Shown here: positions 1 through 10,300 of the stretch, piece after piece
Numbering within the stretch: the stretch's first letter is position 1
Layout of the letters: every line of letters starts with the position of its first letter
Assembly: GCF_023715655.1 (NCBI RefSeq)
Contig: NZ_JAMBON010000014.1
Location: forward strand, 22,384 to 86,383
DNA: 64,000 nt
Reading direction: 5' to 3'
Source: Oceanobacillus luteolus
Lineage (GTDB): Bacteria; Bacillota; Bacilli; Bacillales; Amphibacillaceae
The notes under the pieces: generated by a model
Told to the model about the DNA's origin: nothing
Seen by the model: only the letters and a program-made list of their open reading frames with translations
Databases searched by the model: none
Translations under genes and position numbers: made by a program

Positions 1-1
1 A

Positions 2-643
2 GAGTTTTTTGCTGCCCATGGTAGTGACTTAATCTACAAAACTGGGGAACATTTATATATTTCACTGGCAGCTATTTTATTAGGAATCATTGTGGCTGTG
101 CCACTGGGAATAGCGTTGTCCAGGGTACCGAAGTTTGCGGATCGGTTTATCTCCCTTGTCGGAGTTCTGCAAACTATCCCGAGTTTAGCGATTCTAGCAT
201 TTTTCATCCCATTCTTAGGGGTTGGAAAATTGCCTGCAATCATTGCTTTATTCTTCTATTCGTTACTGCCGATTTTACGGAATACGTATGTCGGAGTGAG
301 AGATGTGGATAAAGGGATAGTTGAAGCCGGAAAAGGTATGGGAATGAATACCTGGCAATCCATTATAAAAATGGAATTCCCATTAGCGCTTCCTGTTATT
401 ATGGCGGGTATTCGCTTGTCTACCGTGTACTTGATTGGTTGGGCGACACTAGCAGCCTTTATTGGTGGCGGTGGACTTGGTGATTTTATTTTTGATGGAT
501 TGAATTTATATCGACCGGACTTGATTTTAGCTGGAACAATTCCAGCAACGATTCTTGCGGTTATCGCAGATCGGTTACTTGCTGTTTTGGAAACTAAAAT
601 GACGCCTAAAGGATTGAGAGAATCCTATAAAACAGCTGCATAA
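2..643 (+). CDS. opuCB: Osmoprotectant ABC transporter permease, OpuCB-type (5' truncated)
   Basis: The reading frame is open from base 2 of the window to the stop at 643, so the start lies outside and an ATG at 92 is only internal. The 213 visible residues hold several hydrophobic membrane segments and the permease EAA-type loop near [10 protein letters not shown], which contacts the ATPase. It is a membrane subunit of a glycine betaine/carnitine/choline importer. The order permease, binding lipoprotein, permease matches opuCB-CC-CD, so the ATPase gene opuCA should lie just left of the window. OpuB paralogues have the same layout, so the substrate range is uncertain. Confidence 0.9.
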   Translation, partial: EFFAAHGSDLIYKTGEHLYISLAAILLGIIVAVPLGIALSRVPKFADRFISLVGVLQTIPSLAILAFFIPFLGVGKLPAIIALFFYSLLPILRNTYVGVRDVDKGIVEAGKGMGMNTWQSIIKMEFPLALPVIMAGIRLSTVYLIGWATLAAFIGGGGLGDFIFDGLNLYRPDLILAGTIPATILAVIADRLLAVLETKMTPKGLRESYKTAA

Positions 644-661
644 TGTTGGAGGTGAAATGTT

Positions 662-1576
662 TTGAGAAAGGGAATTATACTAATTGCTTTATTATTGATG
701 CTTTCGGGATGTTCGTTACCTGGATTGACAGGATCAGCCGCCAATACAGTGAAAATTGGAACGCTTGTTCAATCGGAATCCCATATATTAGCGGAGATGT
801 TAGCTATCCTCATTGAAAGGGATATCGGTGCAGATACAGAGCTTGTTACTCACCTTGGTTCTTCCATCGTTCAGCATCAAGGAATGGTGCAAGGTGACCT
901 TGATATTACGGCAACAAGATATACAGGAACTGATTTGTCCGGGGCGCTCGGGATGGAACCGGTGACGGATCCGGATGAGGCTCTAGAAATTGTTGAAAAG
1001 GAATTCCAGGAACAATTTGACCAAACATGGGGACCGACTTACGGGTTTGATAATAGTTATTCCATTGCGATTACTAATGAATTTGCTGAGGAAAATAATA
1101 TTGAGACGATTTCTGACTTGGAGCCGTTTGCAGATGAGTTACGATTCGGTGTAGATAATGCGTGGGTTAACAGAAAAGGAGACGGATATGACGGATTCCA
1201 GGAGATGTACTTTGAGTTTGGAGAAGTGTATCCGATGAATCTGGGACTCGTTTATCAAGCTGCGGCGACAGGCAGTATGGATGTAGTGCTTGCCTATTCT
1301 TCAGATGGTAGAATCAAAGAATTCGATCTAAAAGTATTAGAAGATGATCGCCGCTTCTTCCCTCCTTACGACGCATCTCCCGTTGTTCGAAATGAAACAT
1401 TGGAACTTTATCCGGAAATTGCAGATATTATGAATCGTCTACACGGACAAATCTCAACCGAACAAATGCAAGAGTTGAATTACCAAGCAGATGTTTTACT
1501 CATCAATCCTCGAAAAGTTGCAGAGGACTTCTTAAAGGAAAATAATTATTTTGAAGACGTGAAGGAGGGTCAGTAA
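662..1576 (+). CDS. opuCC: Osmoprotectant-binding lipoprotein, OpuCC-type
   Basis: A 304-residue substrate-binding protein of the OpuAC/QAT family that delivers glycine betaine-like compounds to the membrane permeases. A TTG start at 662 sits behind a good GGAGGTG site. The N-terminus is a lipoprotein signal (hydrophobic stretch, lipobox LSGC with the lipidated cysteine at residue 17). The family stretch YTGTDLSG is visible near residue 87. It lies 18 bases after the first permease and one base before the second, so the genes are co-transcribed. Confidence 0.92.
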   Translation: MRKGIILIALLLMLSGCSLPGLTGSAANTVKIGTLVQSESHILAEMLAILIERDIGADTELVTHLGSSIVQHQGMVQGDLDITATRYTGTDLSGALGMEPVTDPDEALEIVEKEFQEQFDQTWGPTYGFDNSYSIAITNEFAEENNIETISDLEPFADELRFGVDNAWVNRKGDGYDGFQEMYFEFGEVYPMNLGLVYQAAATGSMDVVLAYSSDGRIKEFDLKVLEDDRRFFPPYDASPVVRNETLELYPEIADIMNRLHGQISTEQMQELNYQADVLLINPRKVAEDFLKENNYFEDVKEGQ

Positions 1577-1577
1577 G

Positions 1578-2225
1578 ATGGAAACATTACAACAACTCAT
1601 CACTTATGTCAGCACGAATGCCGATTATATTTGGGTTGAATTTTACCGGCATTTTCTAATGGCGGCGTATGGAGTATTGTTTGCAGCTATTATTGCCATC
1701 CCTCTTGGCATATTGATTGCAAAATATGGGAAACTTAGTGCCTGGGTGCTATCTCTTGGAAGTATCATTCAGACCATCCCTGCCCTAGGGGCGATGGCAG
1801 TCATCATGCTCGTATTCGGTCTTGGTGTCAATACAGCTATTTTTACTTTGATGCTATACTCCATCTTGCCGATTACACAAAATACGTATGTCGGGATGAA
1901 GAGCGTCGACAAGAATGTCGTAGAAGCAGCCTATGCGTCTGGAATGACTCGCTTCCAAGTGCTTCGGATGGTTGAATTGCCTTTGGCAGTCAGTGTCATC
2001 ATGGCAGGTTTACGGACAGCCATCGTTATCGGTATCGGGATTGCAGCGGTTGGTGCATTCGTCGGCGCTGGGGGATTAGGTGCGATTATCGTTACCGGTA
2101 CGAATGCAACAGACGGTACAGCAATTATTTTAGCTGGAGCAATTCCGACAGCATTCATGGCAATTATTGCTGATGTGGTGATGGGCTGGATTGAACGTAA
2201 ACTCCACCCGGTGAAAACATCATAG
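1578..2225 (+). CDS. opuCD: Osmoprotectant ABC transporter permease, OpuCD-type
   Basis: A 215-residue integral membrane permease, paralogous to the first permease in the window: both share [18 protein letters not shown], NTYVGM/NTYVGV and GGLG stretches. The ATG follows the binding-protein stop by one base and uses a GGAGGG inside that gene's 3' end. The EAA-type loop is at VVEAAYASGMT. It closes the transporter operon. Confidence 0.92.
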   Translation: METLQQLITYVSTNADYIWVEFYRHFLMAAYGVLFAAIIAIPLGILIAKYGKLSAWVLSLGSIIQTIPALGAMAVIMLVFGLGVNTAIFTLMLYSILPITQNTYVGMKSVDKNVVEAAYASGMTRFQVLRMVELPLAVSVIMAGLRTAIVIGIGIAAVGAFVGAGGLGAIIVTGTNATDGTAIILAGAIPTAFMAIIADVVMGWIERKLHPVKTS

Positions 2226-2240
2226 TTTAATCTATTATGA

Positions 2241-2275
2241 AATTGTCGTTCAGAGCTCACTTCTGAACGGCAATA
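2241..2275 (+). terminator. Hairpin after the opuC genes
   Basis: A stem of about 13 pairs (GTCGTTCAGA against TCTGAACGGC, one wobble) with a 7-base loop follows opuCD. The T-run is poor (AATAATTAAAAG), so this may be a weak terminator or an mRNA 3' stabiliser. Confidence 0.45.
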
Positions 2276-2381
2276 ATTAAAAGTGAAATTGTAATAGCTT
2301 TCATCATTCTATTAGATATAGAATTATGGTAGTATAGTTAAGTTATCATGTTGCTGACCAGATGATGGAAGGGGGGATTGG

Positions 2382-2921
2382 ATGATGGAACGCATGGAAA
2401 GTATTGAAGATATCAAATTACAATTTATAGATAAAATTTCCGAGAGTATGAACGCTTTTGGAGCCCCATCAACTGTTGGCAGGGTACTTGGGATTATTTA
2501 TATGAACGGTGGACCGATGACGCTAGATGAATTGGCTGCTGAAACTGGTATGAGCAAAACAAGGATGAGTCAAGTCGTTCGCAGGATGCTTGACATCGAC
2601 ATGCTGGAGCGGGCATTTAAAAAAGGGGTACGCAAAGACTTATATCAGGTGGAAAAAGATCATTACGAAACCTTTATTTCCTTATTCAATTCCACATGGC
2701 AAAAAGCGATCACCAAGAACAGAAATTTTGAACAAAAACTGAAAAGAAGACTAAGCGAGATGAAAGAGTCTCCAGATTTGACAGAGGAAGAAGAACAACT
2801 CATTAATGAACTTCTCGTTGAATTCAAAGAGTGGATGGATTATCATGACTGGGTACGCCGAGTCGCCGAATTCTTCGAGAGTGGTGAAATATTTAAACAT
2901 GTCCCTAAGAAGGAAAGTTAA
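2382..2921 (+). CDS. GbsR/OpcR-type MarR-like transcriptional regulator
   Basis: A 179-residue regulator with an N-terminal winged helix (about residues 25-95, recognition region ETGMSKTRMSQVVRRM) and a helical C-terminal dimer region. Length and sequence style match the GbsR/OpcR family, which represses choline and glycine betaine uptake and synthesis genes in Bacillus. The start is the ATG pair at 2382/2385 after AAGGGGGG. It lies directly downstream of the opuC-type genes, co-directional, with its own likely promoter in the 156-base gap. Control of the upstream transporter is an inference from family and position. Confidence 0.85.
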   Translation: MMERMESIEDIKLQFIDKISESMNAFGAPSTVGRVLGIIYMNGGPMTLDELAAETGMSKTRMSQVVRRMLDIDMLERAFKKGVRKDLYQVEKDHYETFISLFNSTWQKAITKNRNFEQKLKRRLSEMKESPDLTEEEEQLINELLVEFKEWMDYHDWVRRVAEFFESGEIFKHVPKKES

Positions 2922-2946
2922 TGCTTGCAGAAATATGCTTTTATAT

Positions 2947-3008
2947 AAAAGAGACAGACGCTTTTGAGATGTACTCTATAAAGTACACTTCTAAGCTCTG
3001 TCTCTTTG
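2947..3008. terminator. Bidirectional terminator between regulator and doxX
   Basis: AAAGAGACAGA pairs with TCTGTCTCTTT across the interval, with an inner GTACT/AGTAC hairpin. It separates convergent genes and carries T-rich and A-rich ends suited to both strands. Confidence 0.75.
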
Positions 3009-3022
3009 TTGATTAAGCTCTA

Positions 3023-3541
3023 TTAAGCTGGTTGATTAACTGCTTCACCACGATTTGGTTCTGGACAGTTATTTTTGCCAAAACGTGCCTTGATATATGG
3101 GGCAACAAAACGGTCAACACCATAATAGTAACTAGCTGAACCTGTGAATAAAATCACAATAGCAACCGTAAAAAGAATAGGATTTGTGCTTAATGTTCCT
3201 GCAAGTAAAAAGTTTAAGTTCATGAAGGCACCGGCAATTAAAGCTGGGATTGTAGCTGCACCTAGGATTAAACCAATACCGACTAAAAGCTCTCCCCAAG
3301 GAATTAAGATATTAATAAGTCCAACGTTAGGAATCGCAAATCCTTCTAAAAATGCTGCGTACCAGCCTTGTACTGTAGGGTTTTCACCAGTTGCATTTGT
3401 AAGTGCGAATTGTAGGAAACCTGTTGCATCAAATTCCCCGGTCACTTTTCCGAAACCTGCAGTAATCCATTTTACACCAAGCCATATACGTAACACAGTC
3501 CAGACAATAGACATAATAGGTCCTTTAAGAAAGTTTTTCAT
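3023..3541 (-). CDS. DoxX family membrane protein
   Basis: A 172-residue protein with about four membrane segments and the DoxX features LRIWLGVKWITAGFGK near the N-terminus and WGELLVGIGLILG in the middle. DoxX proteins are linked to thiosulfate:quinone oxidation in archaea and to thiol/redox stress in bacteria; the role here is unknown. The ATG at 3541 has a GGAG site eight bases upstream. The C-terminal tail after the last segment is polar and proline-rich. It is a single gene. Confidence 0.85.
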   Translation of the reverse strand: MKNFLKGPIMSIVWTVLRIWLGVKWITAGFGKVTGEFDATGFLQFALTNATGENPTVQGWYAAFLEGFAIPNVGLINILIPWGELLVGIGLILGAATIPALIAGAFMNLNFLLAGTLSTNPILFTVAIVILFTGSASYYYGVDRFVAPYIKARFGKNNCPEPNRGEAVNQPA

Positions 3542-3700
3542 TTGATTATCTCCTCACATAATATATTGTGAAACATTTCACTAACTTACAATTCAACTAT
3601 AATCCTTTTTTCTCGAGTTTGCAATATACTTCACAAGGATGTAACATTTTTTTGTGAGAGAATGATTTATTTAAAAAACTTCTTGACATCCTTCACTGAT

Positions 3701-3725
3701 GTTTCATTTTTTTTATAACGGATAA
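3701..3725 (+). promoter_or_regulatory. Possible SigB-type promoter of the YflT-like gene
   Basis: GTTTCA (3701-3706) and GGATAA (3720-3725) with a 13-base spacer resemble the general-stress consensus GTTTAA-N12-14-GGGTAT. A TTGACA at 3683 has no partner at proper spacing. The downstream product belongs to a family often under SigB, which supports the call, but each box has a mismatch. Confidence 0.45.
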
Positions 3726-3769
3726 ACATACAGTACAACACGAAACAAATTTCTGAGGAGGATGTAATG

Positions 3770-4090
3770 ATGGAAAACGTATATGTAGTAGAAAATAGTG
3801 TGAAAGCTAAAGATAAAATTGATCAACTGACACTCCAAGGGTATACAAAAGATGAAATTTATGTGGTAGCTCATGAAGAAGATCGTACGGAACAGTTATC
3901 AGACAACTTACATGTGAACGAAGTAGGTATGAAAGAAGAAGGTGTATTTGATAAAATCGCGAATGTCTTCCGTTCTCGAGGAGACGAGCTTCGTTCCCAA
4001 TTTGAAAACCTTGGTCTATCTGAAGCAGAAGCTGACCGTTATGAGGAAGAGCTTGATAAAGGCTATATTGTGATTGTCGCTAAACGATAA
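3770..4090 (+). CDS. YflT/GSP17M-type general stress protein
   Basis: A 106-residue acidic soluble protein with the YflT domain pattern: N-terminal strand VYVVENSVKA, helix, strand EIYVVAHEED, and a C-terminal part ending DKGYIVIVAKR. Members are heat- and stress-induced proteins of unknown biochemical role in bacilli. ATG codons occur at 3767 and 3770; the second has the better eight-base spacing from GAGGAGG. It is monocistronic between a SigB-like promoter and a terminator. Confidence 0.85.
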   Translation: MENVYVVENSVKAKDKIDQLTLQGYTKDEIYVVAHEEDRTEQLSDNLHVNEVGMKEEGVFDKIANVFRSRGDELRSQFENLGLSEAEADRYEEELDKGYIVIVAKR

Positions 4091-4111
4091 GGTTAAATAG
4101 TAATAAATGAA

Positions 4112-4145
4112 AAAGGCAGCGCCAAGATATGGTCTGCCTTCTTTC
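4112..4145 (+). terminator. Rho-independent terminator after the YflT-like gene
   Basis: AAGGCAG (4113-4119) pairs with CTGCCTT (4134-4140) and is followed by CTTTC. Confidence 0.6.
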
Positions 4146-4184
4146 ATGATGTTGACTACAAATGGTAGTGTATTGTCGATTCAC

Positions 4185-4601
4185 TTATTCGCCATCGTAA
4201 TTTAATTGCCAATGAATCCCAAACTTATCTACAACTTTACCGTACAGTTTGCTCCAGAATGTTTCTTGCAATTCAACGGCAACTGTTCCGCCATCTTTCA
4301 GTTGTTCATACCAATTACGAAGATCGTCCATATTTTGATGGACTAATGCTAAGGTAATATTGTCACCTTGGGTAAAAGGCTGTCCTGGGAACGTATCGGA
4401 AAACATCACCCTGTTTCCGCTGATGTTCAAACGGGCATGCATGATTCGATTTTTCGCCTCTTCGGGAAGTTCAAAACCCGGTTGCTCTGGAGTATCACCA
4501 AAGGTTGTCAACATTTCAATCTCCGAATTGAAGACTTTTGAATAAAATTCTACAGCTTCGCGACAATTTCCATTAAAAACCAAATATACCTCTACTGACA
4601 T
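4185..4601 (-). CDS. VOC-fold protein, PhnB/YjdN-like
   Basis: A 138-residue protein of the glyoxalase/bleomycin-resistance/dioxygenase superfamily (PhnB-like branch), with the typical opening VEVYLVFNGNCREAVEFYSKVF and the closing motif DKFGIHWQLN. The start is taken as the ATG at 4601 because GGAG lies ten bases upstream; a TTG three codons earlier would touch the GGAG. Catalytic function is not known for this branch. It is a single gene. Confidence 0.85.
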   Translation of the reverse strand: MSVEVYLVFNGNCREAVEFYSKVFNSEIEMLTTFGDTPEQPGFELPEEAKNRIMHARLNISGNRVMFSDTFPGQPFTQGDNITLALVHQNMDDLRNWYEQLKDGGTVAVELQETFWSKLYGKVVDKFGIHWQLNYDGE

Positions 4602-4774
4602 GTTGAACAAACTCCATTTCTGAATTTGATTACTTCGTTCACTCTTGCTTTCACCTGAAGAACAGCGATTTATGAATTAAATCTTAAAAACCCTTTTATT
4701 TACTATTCGCTATTACTTACTATTATCCTTTATAACTTTTTCAAAAGGCAAACAAGCATCGCATTCCCTTTACC

Positions 4775-7150
4775 TTAACTATCCCGATTTACAATATATT
4801 GAAGGAAATGTCTTAGAAAATTCGTCCGCTGTTTGATTTGTTTAAGCGTTTCTGCTGCAAGCGTGTAATGCTCCCACATCGCAATCTTCGCTTGTTCCAA
4901 TCCTAAAACTGTCACGAATGTTGATGTTTCATTTTCAATATCTTGGCCAGTAGGCTTCCCAAGCAATGCTTCATCACTTTCTGCATCGAGTAGATCATCT
5001 TTAATTTGGAACGCAATCCCAGCATGATACGCGTATTTCTTCAAGGTCGCAATCTCCGCTGCATCCTTGCCAGCCAAAATCGCCGGCATGACGAGAGATG
5101 CCTCAAAGGCTAGACCAGTTTTATAAAAACAGATCGCCTCTAAATGTTCGAGGGTCAACTGCTTATTTTTTGATTCCAGATCCATCAATTGACCTTTGCA
5201 CATCTCTGTAATCGTGCTTGATGAATATTGAATTAATTTCAGTACAAGCTTCGCATCAAATGCTTCCAATGTCGTCTGCTCGTAAACAGCCTTTTGAGTT
5301 AGGTAAAGCCCGGTAATTTCAGCCATCGCGGTATGATAAACTTCATGTAAAGTAGGGCGCCCTCTTCTGAATTCTGCATTATCCTGGGCAGGAAGGTCAT
5401 CAAAAATCAAGGATGCGGTATGCATGTATTCCAATGATTTTAATACGGGAACTAACGCCTCTTCTTTAAGATCAAATTCTTCGACGCCCATAAACCAAGT
5501 TAATATCGGTCGTAATCTTTTTCCGCCGCTTTCCAAAGAATAATTGGCAGCTTTGGCCAGGGGTACTTCCAAATTTGCTGACAGCCCTGTTGCGTTAGGA
5601 ATATCTTCAACAGATATGAATTCATTGATGGCTATTCGAAGTTCCTCAATCTTCGCCAAAAATTCATCTCTTTCCTCTTCTTCCTGTCCATAATTTGCAA
5701 TCATATGGTCGCGGATCAGCTTATCAAGGAAATCTACATCTTCTGCCTTTTGGATTAGCCTTTGAAGATGATTCCAAAAGTCTTCTTCCCCAGGCTTTAT
5801 GACCGCCATCAAATCTTCATATGAGCTGTCTCCGATCCGCTTTTTAAAACGCTGCTGACTATTGATTGCCCGGCTCACCATGACTTCCCGTACGACGTCA
5901 TCAGAATCATACACATGATGAAGTAAATAAGTAACTACCGTCCAATACAGTTCAAACGGATTCAGTAAATCCTTGCGTTTTTCATGATACGTTAAATAAT
6001 ACGTGTATGGAGTGACAGCCCCCGCTTCTAAATCCATAAACATATCCGTAAAGTCATCTGCCAACTGATTATAAATTCCATAATAAAATGTCCGATCATG
6101 GAAACCGTCATCTACCGGAGCGCCAATGATGGAACGGACGATCAATCGGGAAAAGGCTGATTTTAATATAATTGGAACGAAAATTTCTTCATTACGATAA
6201 TGTGGATTGTCCAATGTTTTTAAACGGTCTCTTTCCTGTGCTTCAAAAAATACATATGCTTCCTCGAAAAAGCGATTGCGTAAAGCTTCTGGCTGCTTCT
6301 CCTTTATATATTCAAATCCTGCCTTCAGTTCGGTGTGGATAAAACCGATGAAATCGGGGTGAGATCCAGTCCACTGCGTCATGTCTGGTACTTCACCTGT
6401 AACAAGGGTTGAACGGATAAAAGCAGAATACTGCTTTTTCTCAACTGCAGTCAATAGATCAGAATCTAGTAAGTCATCGATGAATGGGTAGGTAAGGCCG
6501 TACGCATATCCTAATCGGATGGACTCATCCAATGCCTCTCTTCGCTCATCAGGAGTCACATCTTTCGGTAGATGATCCAATTGATGCATGAGTACCCCAG
6601 CAATCAATTTCAGTAATTTCCTACGAGCTTCTGATGCATCCAATCCGTCAGGGATGACCTGTTGGATGTTCTTGACTTTTTCAATTAACCATATAAACGA
6701 GCTTTCAATTCCTTCCTTTTGGGCCAGTCTGAATAGACTTTCCATCCGGAATAATTCATTCTTATCACTGATTAGTATGTTTTTAAAGAATGCTTTTGTG
6801 CGTTCAAGCTTTTCTCCTGAATCTGCTTCGGTTAAGGACTTTCCTAAATCACGTATAAAAATGTAGGCGACACTGCGATCAAGAAATCTTTCTAATTGCT
6901 TTGTGCCATCCAACCATTTGATGTAGCGATGATAGTTTTTTCGACTAGGTTTGTTTTTGCGTTTCATTAGGAAGTCCACAGCAGAGTGCTTTCCGACATG
7001 CTGTTTTTCCCAGATTTTCAAGTCTTCCAGCAAGGTGGAGGCATACGTTTTTGCCGCAACCCCATGAGAAAGCTCAGAAAAATATTCCATCGCTCTCTTT
7101 TCCTGCACCTGATAGCTTTCTTCTCTTTTCTTACTCCATTCTTTATCCAT
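4775..7150 (-). CDS. Two-domain polyprenyl/terpene synthase-like protein
   Basis: A 791-residue protein, more than twice the usual length of a prenyl diphosphate synthase (about 300-350). Residues about 510-785 are a recognisable trans-isoprenyl diphosphate synthase: GGKRLRP at 542-548, first Asp motif DDLPAQD at 584-590 followed by RRGRPT, second Asp motif KDDLLD at 717-722. The N-terminal 500 residues lack an obvious family name but carry IDDLLDSD at 224-231 and QLADDFTDMFMD at 362-373, spaced like the two metal-binding motifs of class I prenyl/terpene synthases. The protein therefore looks like two alpha-helical synthase domains in tandem. The AGD motif expected after RPTLH is degenerate (ITGLYL). 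ATG at 7150 with GAGGG eight bases upstream. Product is unknown. Confidence 0.8.
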   Translation of the reverse strand: MDKEWSKKREESYQVQEKRAMEYFSELSHGVAAKTYASTLLEDLKIWEKQHVGKHSAVDFLMKRKNKPSRKNYHRYIKWLDGTKQLERFLDRSVAYIFIRDLGKSLTEADSGEKLERTKAFFKNILISDKNELFRMESLFRLAQKEGIESSFIWLIEKVKNIQQVIPDGLDASEARRKLLKLIAGVLMHQLDHLPKDVTPDERREALDESIRLGYAYGLTYPFIDDLLDSDLLTAVEKKQYSAFIRSTLVTGEVPDMTQWTGSHPDFIGFIHTELKAGFEYIKEKQPEALRNRFFEEAYVFFEAQERDRLKTLDNPHYRNEEIFVPIILKSAFSRLIVRSIIGAPVDDGFHDRTFYYGIYNQLADDFTDMFMDLEAGAVTPYTYYLTYHEKRKDLLNPFELYWTVVTYLLHHVYDSDDVVREVMVSRAINSQQRFKKRIGDSSYEDLMAVIKPGEEDFWNHLQRLIQKAEDVDFLDKLIRDHMIANYGQEEEERDEFLAKIEELRIAINEFISVEDIPNATGLSANLEVPLAKAANYSLESGGKRLRPILTWFMGVEEFDLKEEALVPVLKSLEYMHTASLIFDDLPAQDNAEFRRGRPTLHEVYHTAMAEITGLYLTQKAVYEQTTLEAFDAKLVLKLIQYSSSTITEMCKGQLMDLESKNKQLTLEHLEAICFYKTGLAFEASLVMPAILAGKDAAEIATLKKYAYHAGIAFQIKDDLLDAESDEALLGKPTGQDIENETSTFVTVLGLEQAKIAMWEHYTLAAETLKQIKQRTNFLRHFLQYIVNRDS

Positions 7151-7396
7151 CTATAATACCCTCTATCTTTATTTCAATTATTACGTAAAACGAGCTAACA
7201 TCATAATTTTACTTCATTCCTCTATATGAAAGGGAATGATCACATTTGATAAAATAATATTCTCAACGTAACACGAATATAATGAATAAGCTAGACTGAA
7301 CAACTATCCATACTTTGTAAAATTGATTTCACTGGTTAGTCAAGCTATGGTAAAATGAAAGAAAATACTAAATTGTCCAGAAAGGGGGATTGGGAA

Positions 7397-10300
7397 ATGA
7401 GAAATATACCGATAGTGAAAGGGCAGATTTCGGCACCGCCAACAAGTAATCGGTTTATTGAACGTAGTCAATTGAATAAAAAGTTCAGGGATATCCCGAA
7501 CAATCCACTCACTCTTGTATATGCCGGTGCTGGTTATGGTAAAAGTACGGCACTCACTTTGTTTGCTGAGAAGCAAAAAGCAGTTTCCTGGTATTCCATT
7601 TCCCAACATGACGACGATCTGTTACCCTTTATCGTAAAAACCATTTATGCCATTCGCCATTGCCATCCTGAATTTGGCGAAACCCTCCAAAAGGAAATCC
7701 AACATCTTGATAACTATATGACAACTGAAGAAATTTATTCCATAGCGACGTTATTTATTAATGAGATAGCTGAACGGCAAGAGAAAATTATTTTAATTTT
7801 GGACGACTTTCATCATGTGATGCAGGTGACTGACATTGAAAATTGGTTGCTGTATGTCCTTGAATATATGCCGCCGAATTTCCATCTTATCGTGGCAAGC
7901 AGAAGAAAACCACGCTGGAAAATACTGCCGAAGTTGATGGGGCAAGGTGATTTACTTGAGATTACGCAGTATGACTTAGTCCTTTCGCCAGCAGAGATGT
8001 CTTATATATTGGAAGAAATTTATGAAATGAGTTTATCCGACAAGGAAGTAGCTAATATTTATCGTCTTACGGAAGGTTGGGCAATCGCTTTTAATATGTT
8101 GGCCCAACAGCTCGTCGAGAATACGTCGATTACGACTTTGCTTAGCAATCAGAAAAAGTCGCTCAGGGATTTGTTTTCCTATTTAGCGACGGAAGTACTT
8201 TCGAAACAATCACTAATCACCCAACAATTTCTTATGCAATCCAGCATTTTACATGTGCTCACTCCGGAAACTTGTGATTATGTATTAGATATCCAAGGAT
8301 CTGAGGAAATTCTGACCAACCTGCTGGAACAGAATCTGTTTATTGAGGAAGGAGATGGAACCTATCGTTATCACGCTCTGTTTCAAGCATTTTTAGAAAA
8401 TGCGATGAAAGAAAAATACGAAGTCGAATGGAAAGCGCTCCATAAGCGAGCCGCTAATTACTTTGAGCGGAAAGGGGATAGCGAATCTGCATTATACCAT
8501 TACCAGGAAATCAATGAAGAGCAGGCTATTGCAGCTATTCTTAATAAGAAGGGAAGTTCCATGCTTCAGGCTGGTCGATTACAAGCTTTATATGATTTAT
8601 TGAACGGATTGCATGATGTCTATAAAGTGAAATATCCGCGACTCTACTTTTACCAAGGTGAAATTGAGCGATATCGTTCATTATATGAAGAGGCTGAACA
8701 AAGCTATGATGCGATGATTGCAGCCTTGGAAGAGGGAAATGAAGATACCTATTTAATGAGTCTTGCACTTGAAGGCAAGGCACAAATTTATCTCGATACG
8801 ATTCAACCGGATCGTGCAGAACGGTTTGTTAATCAAGCGCTTATCCTTCGGGAACAGGCAAATGCCACAAAGAAGGAAATGGCTAAAATTTATATCCTGA
8901 TGGCTGAAAACTTGTTGAATGCAGGACAAGCTGTAAAAGCAGAAGCTTGGTATGACCGGGCGAAACGGCTGAACCTACCGTTGGAGGAGAGCAACCTGCA
9001 GGCCCGTATCTATTTAAGGACCGGCCGGTTACAGAAGGCGAAAGAAGTTTTAATCGAAAAGAAAACGAAAAGCCGCACACAGAAACACTTACCCCAATCC
9101 CATCGGGAGACGGATGTAATTTTATCGTTGATTGCAGCCTTTATGGGAGACGCAGAGGAAAGTAAACGACTAGCGACAGAAAGTATCCAACTAGGTTTGA
9201 AAACCCAATCTCCTTTCGTTGAGGCATGTGGTTGGATGCGTCTGGGCCATTCCGCTCAGCTGACGAATCAATACGACCAGAAGCTCGCTATCCAATGTTA
9301 TGAAACGGCTTTGAATGTGATGGAGAAAATTAATGTATCCCGTGGAAAAGCAGAACCGTATATGGGTCTATCCATTTTATACGGACATGCGAAAAACTAT
9401 CATCTTGCCATCGATCATGCAGAACGTGGGCTAATCGAAACAGAAAAAGTAAAAGATCGCTGGCTTGGTGCGCTTATCAAACTCGGAATGGTCATTACAG
9501 AAATTTATCAAAGTAACTATGAAAGGGCATCGGAAATTCTGGAGCAAGTAAGAAATGATATGCGTGCTTGTGGTGATCGCTATGCACTCATGTTGACGCA
9601 TTTTTGGTCCGCTTATATCGCTTTTGAACAGCAAGATACAGATACATTCAAAATGGAAATGACGGAATTTCTCCAAGCCGTCCAATTGGAAGGCTATGAA
9701 TTCTTCCTGAAGAAACGGACTAGTTTCGGCCCGCTTGATATGCAAAATATCGCTCCAATGCTTCTTGAGGCGCGAAAGTTGAAGGTGGAAACTGCTTTCG
9801 TTTCACGGATGCTCACCGAGCTTGGAGTTGATCATGCGATTAAGAATCATCCGGGTTATACATTAGTTATTCATACGCTCGGCAACTTGAGATTGACTTT
9901 AGGCACAAAGGAAATAGCTCTTCAAGATTGGCAACGTGGAAAGGCGAAGGAATTATTTGAGTTATTGATTACCCATCGTCATATGAAATTACAGAAAGAG
10001 GAAATCTTCCAGTATTTATGGCCGGATCAGGAGGAGGAAACGGCGAATAAAAACTTCAAGGTGACATTGAACGCTTTGCTTAAAGTACTGGAACCTCATA
10101 GAAAAGCACGGGAGGAATCTTTCTTCGTTTTACGTGAAGGTAGTGCGTACGGATTAAACCCTAATGCTGCCTATGAAATGGATAGTATGATATTTGAAAA
10201 TCTCATCAGCAAAGGGTTGGAAGAAACCAATCCGAGACATGCTGCCGAAATTCTGGAAGAAGGGCTTAATCTTTATAAAGGAGATTATTTAAACGATCTC

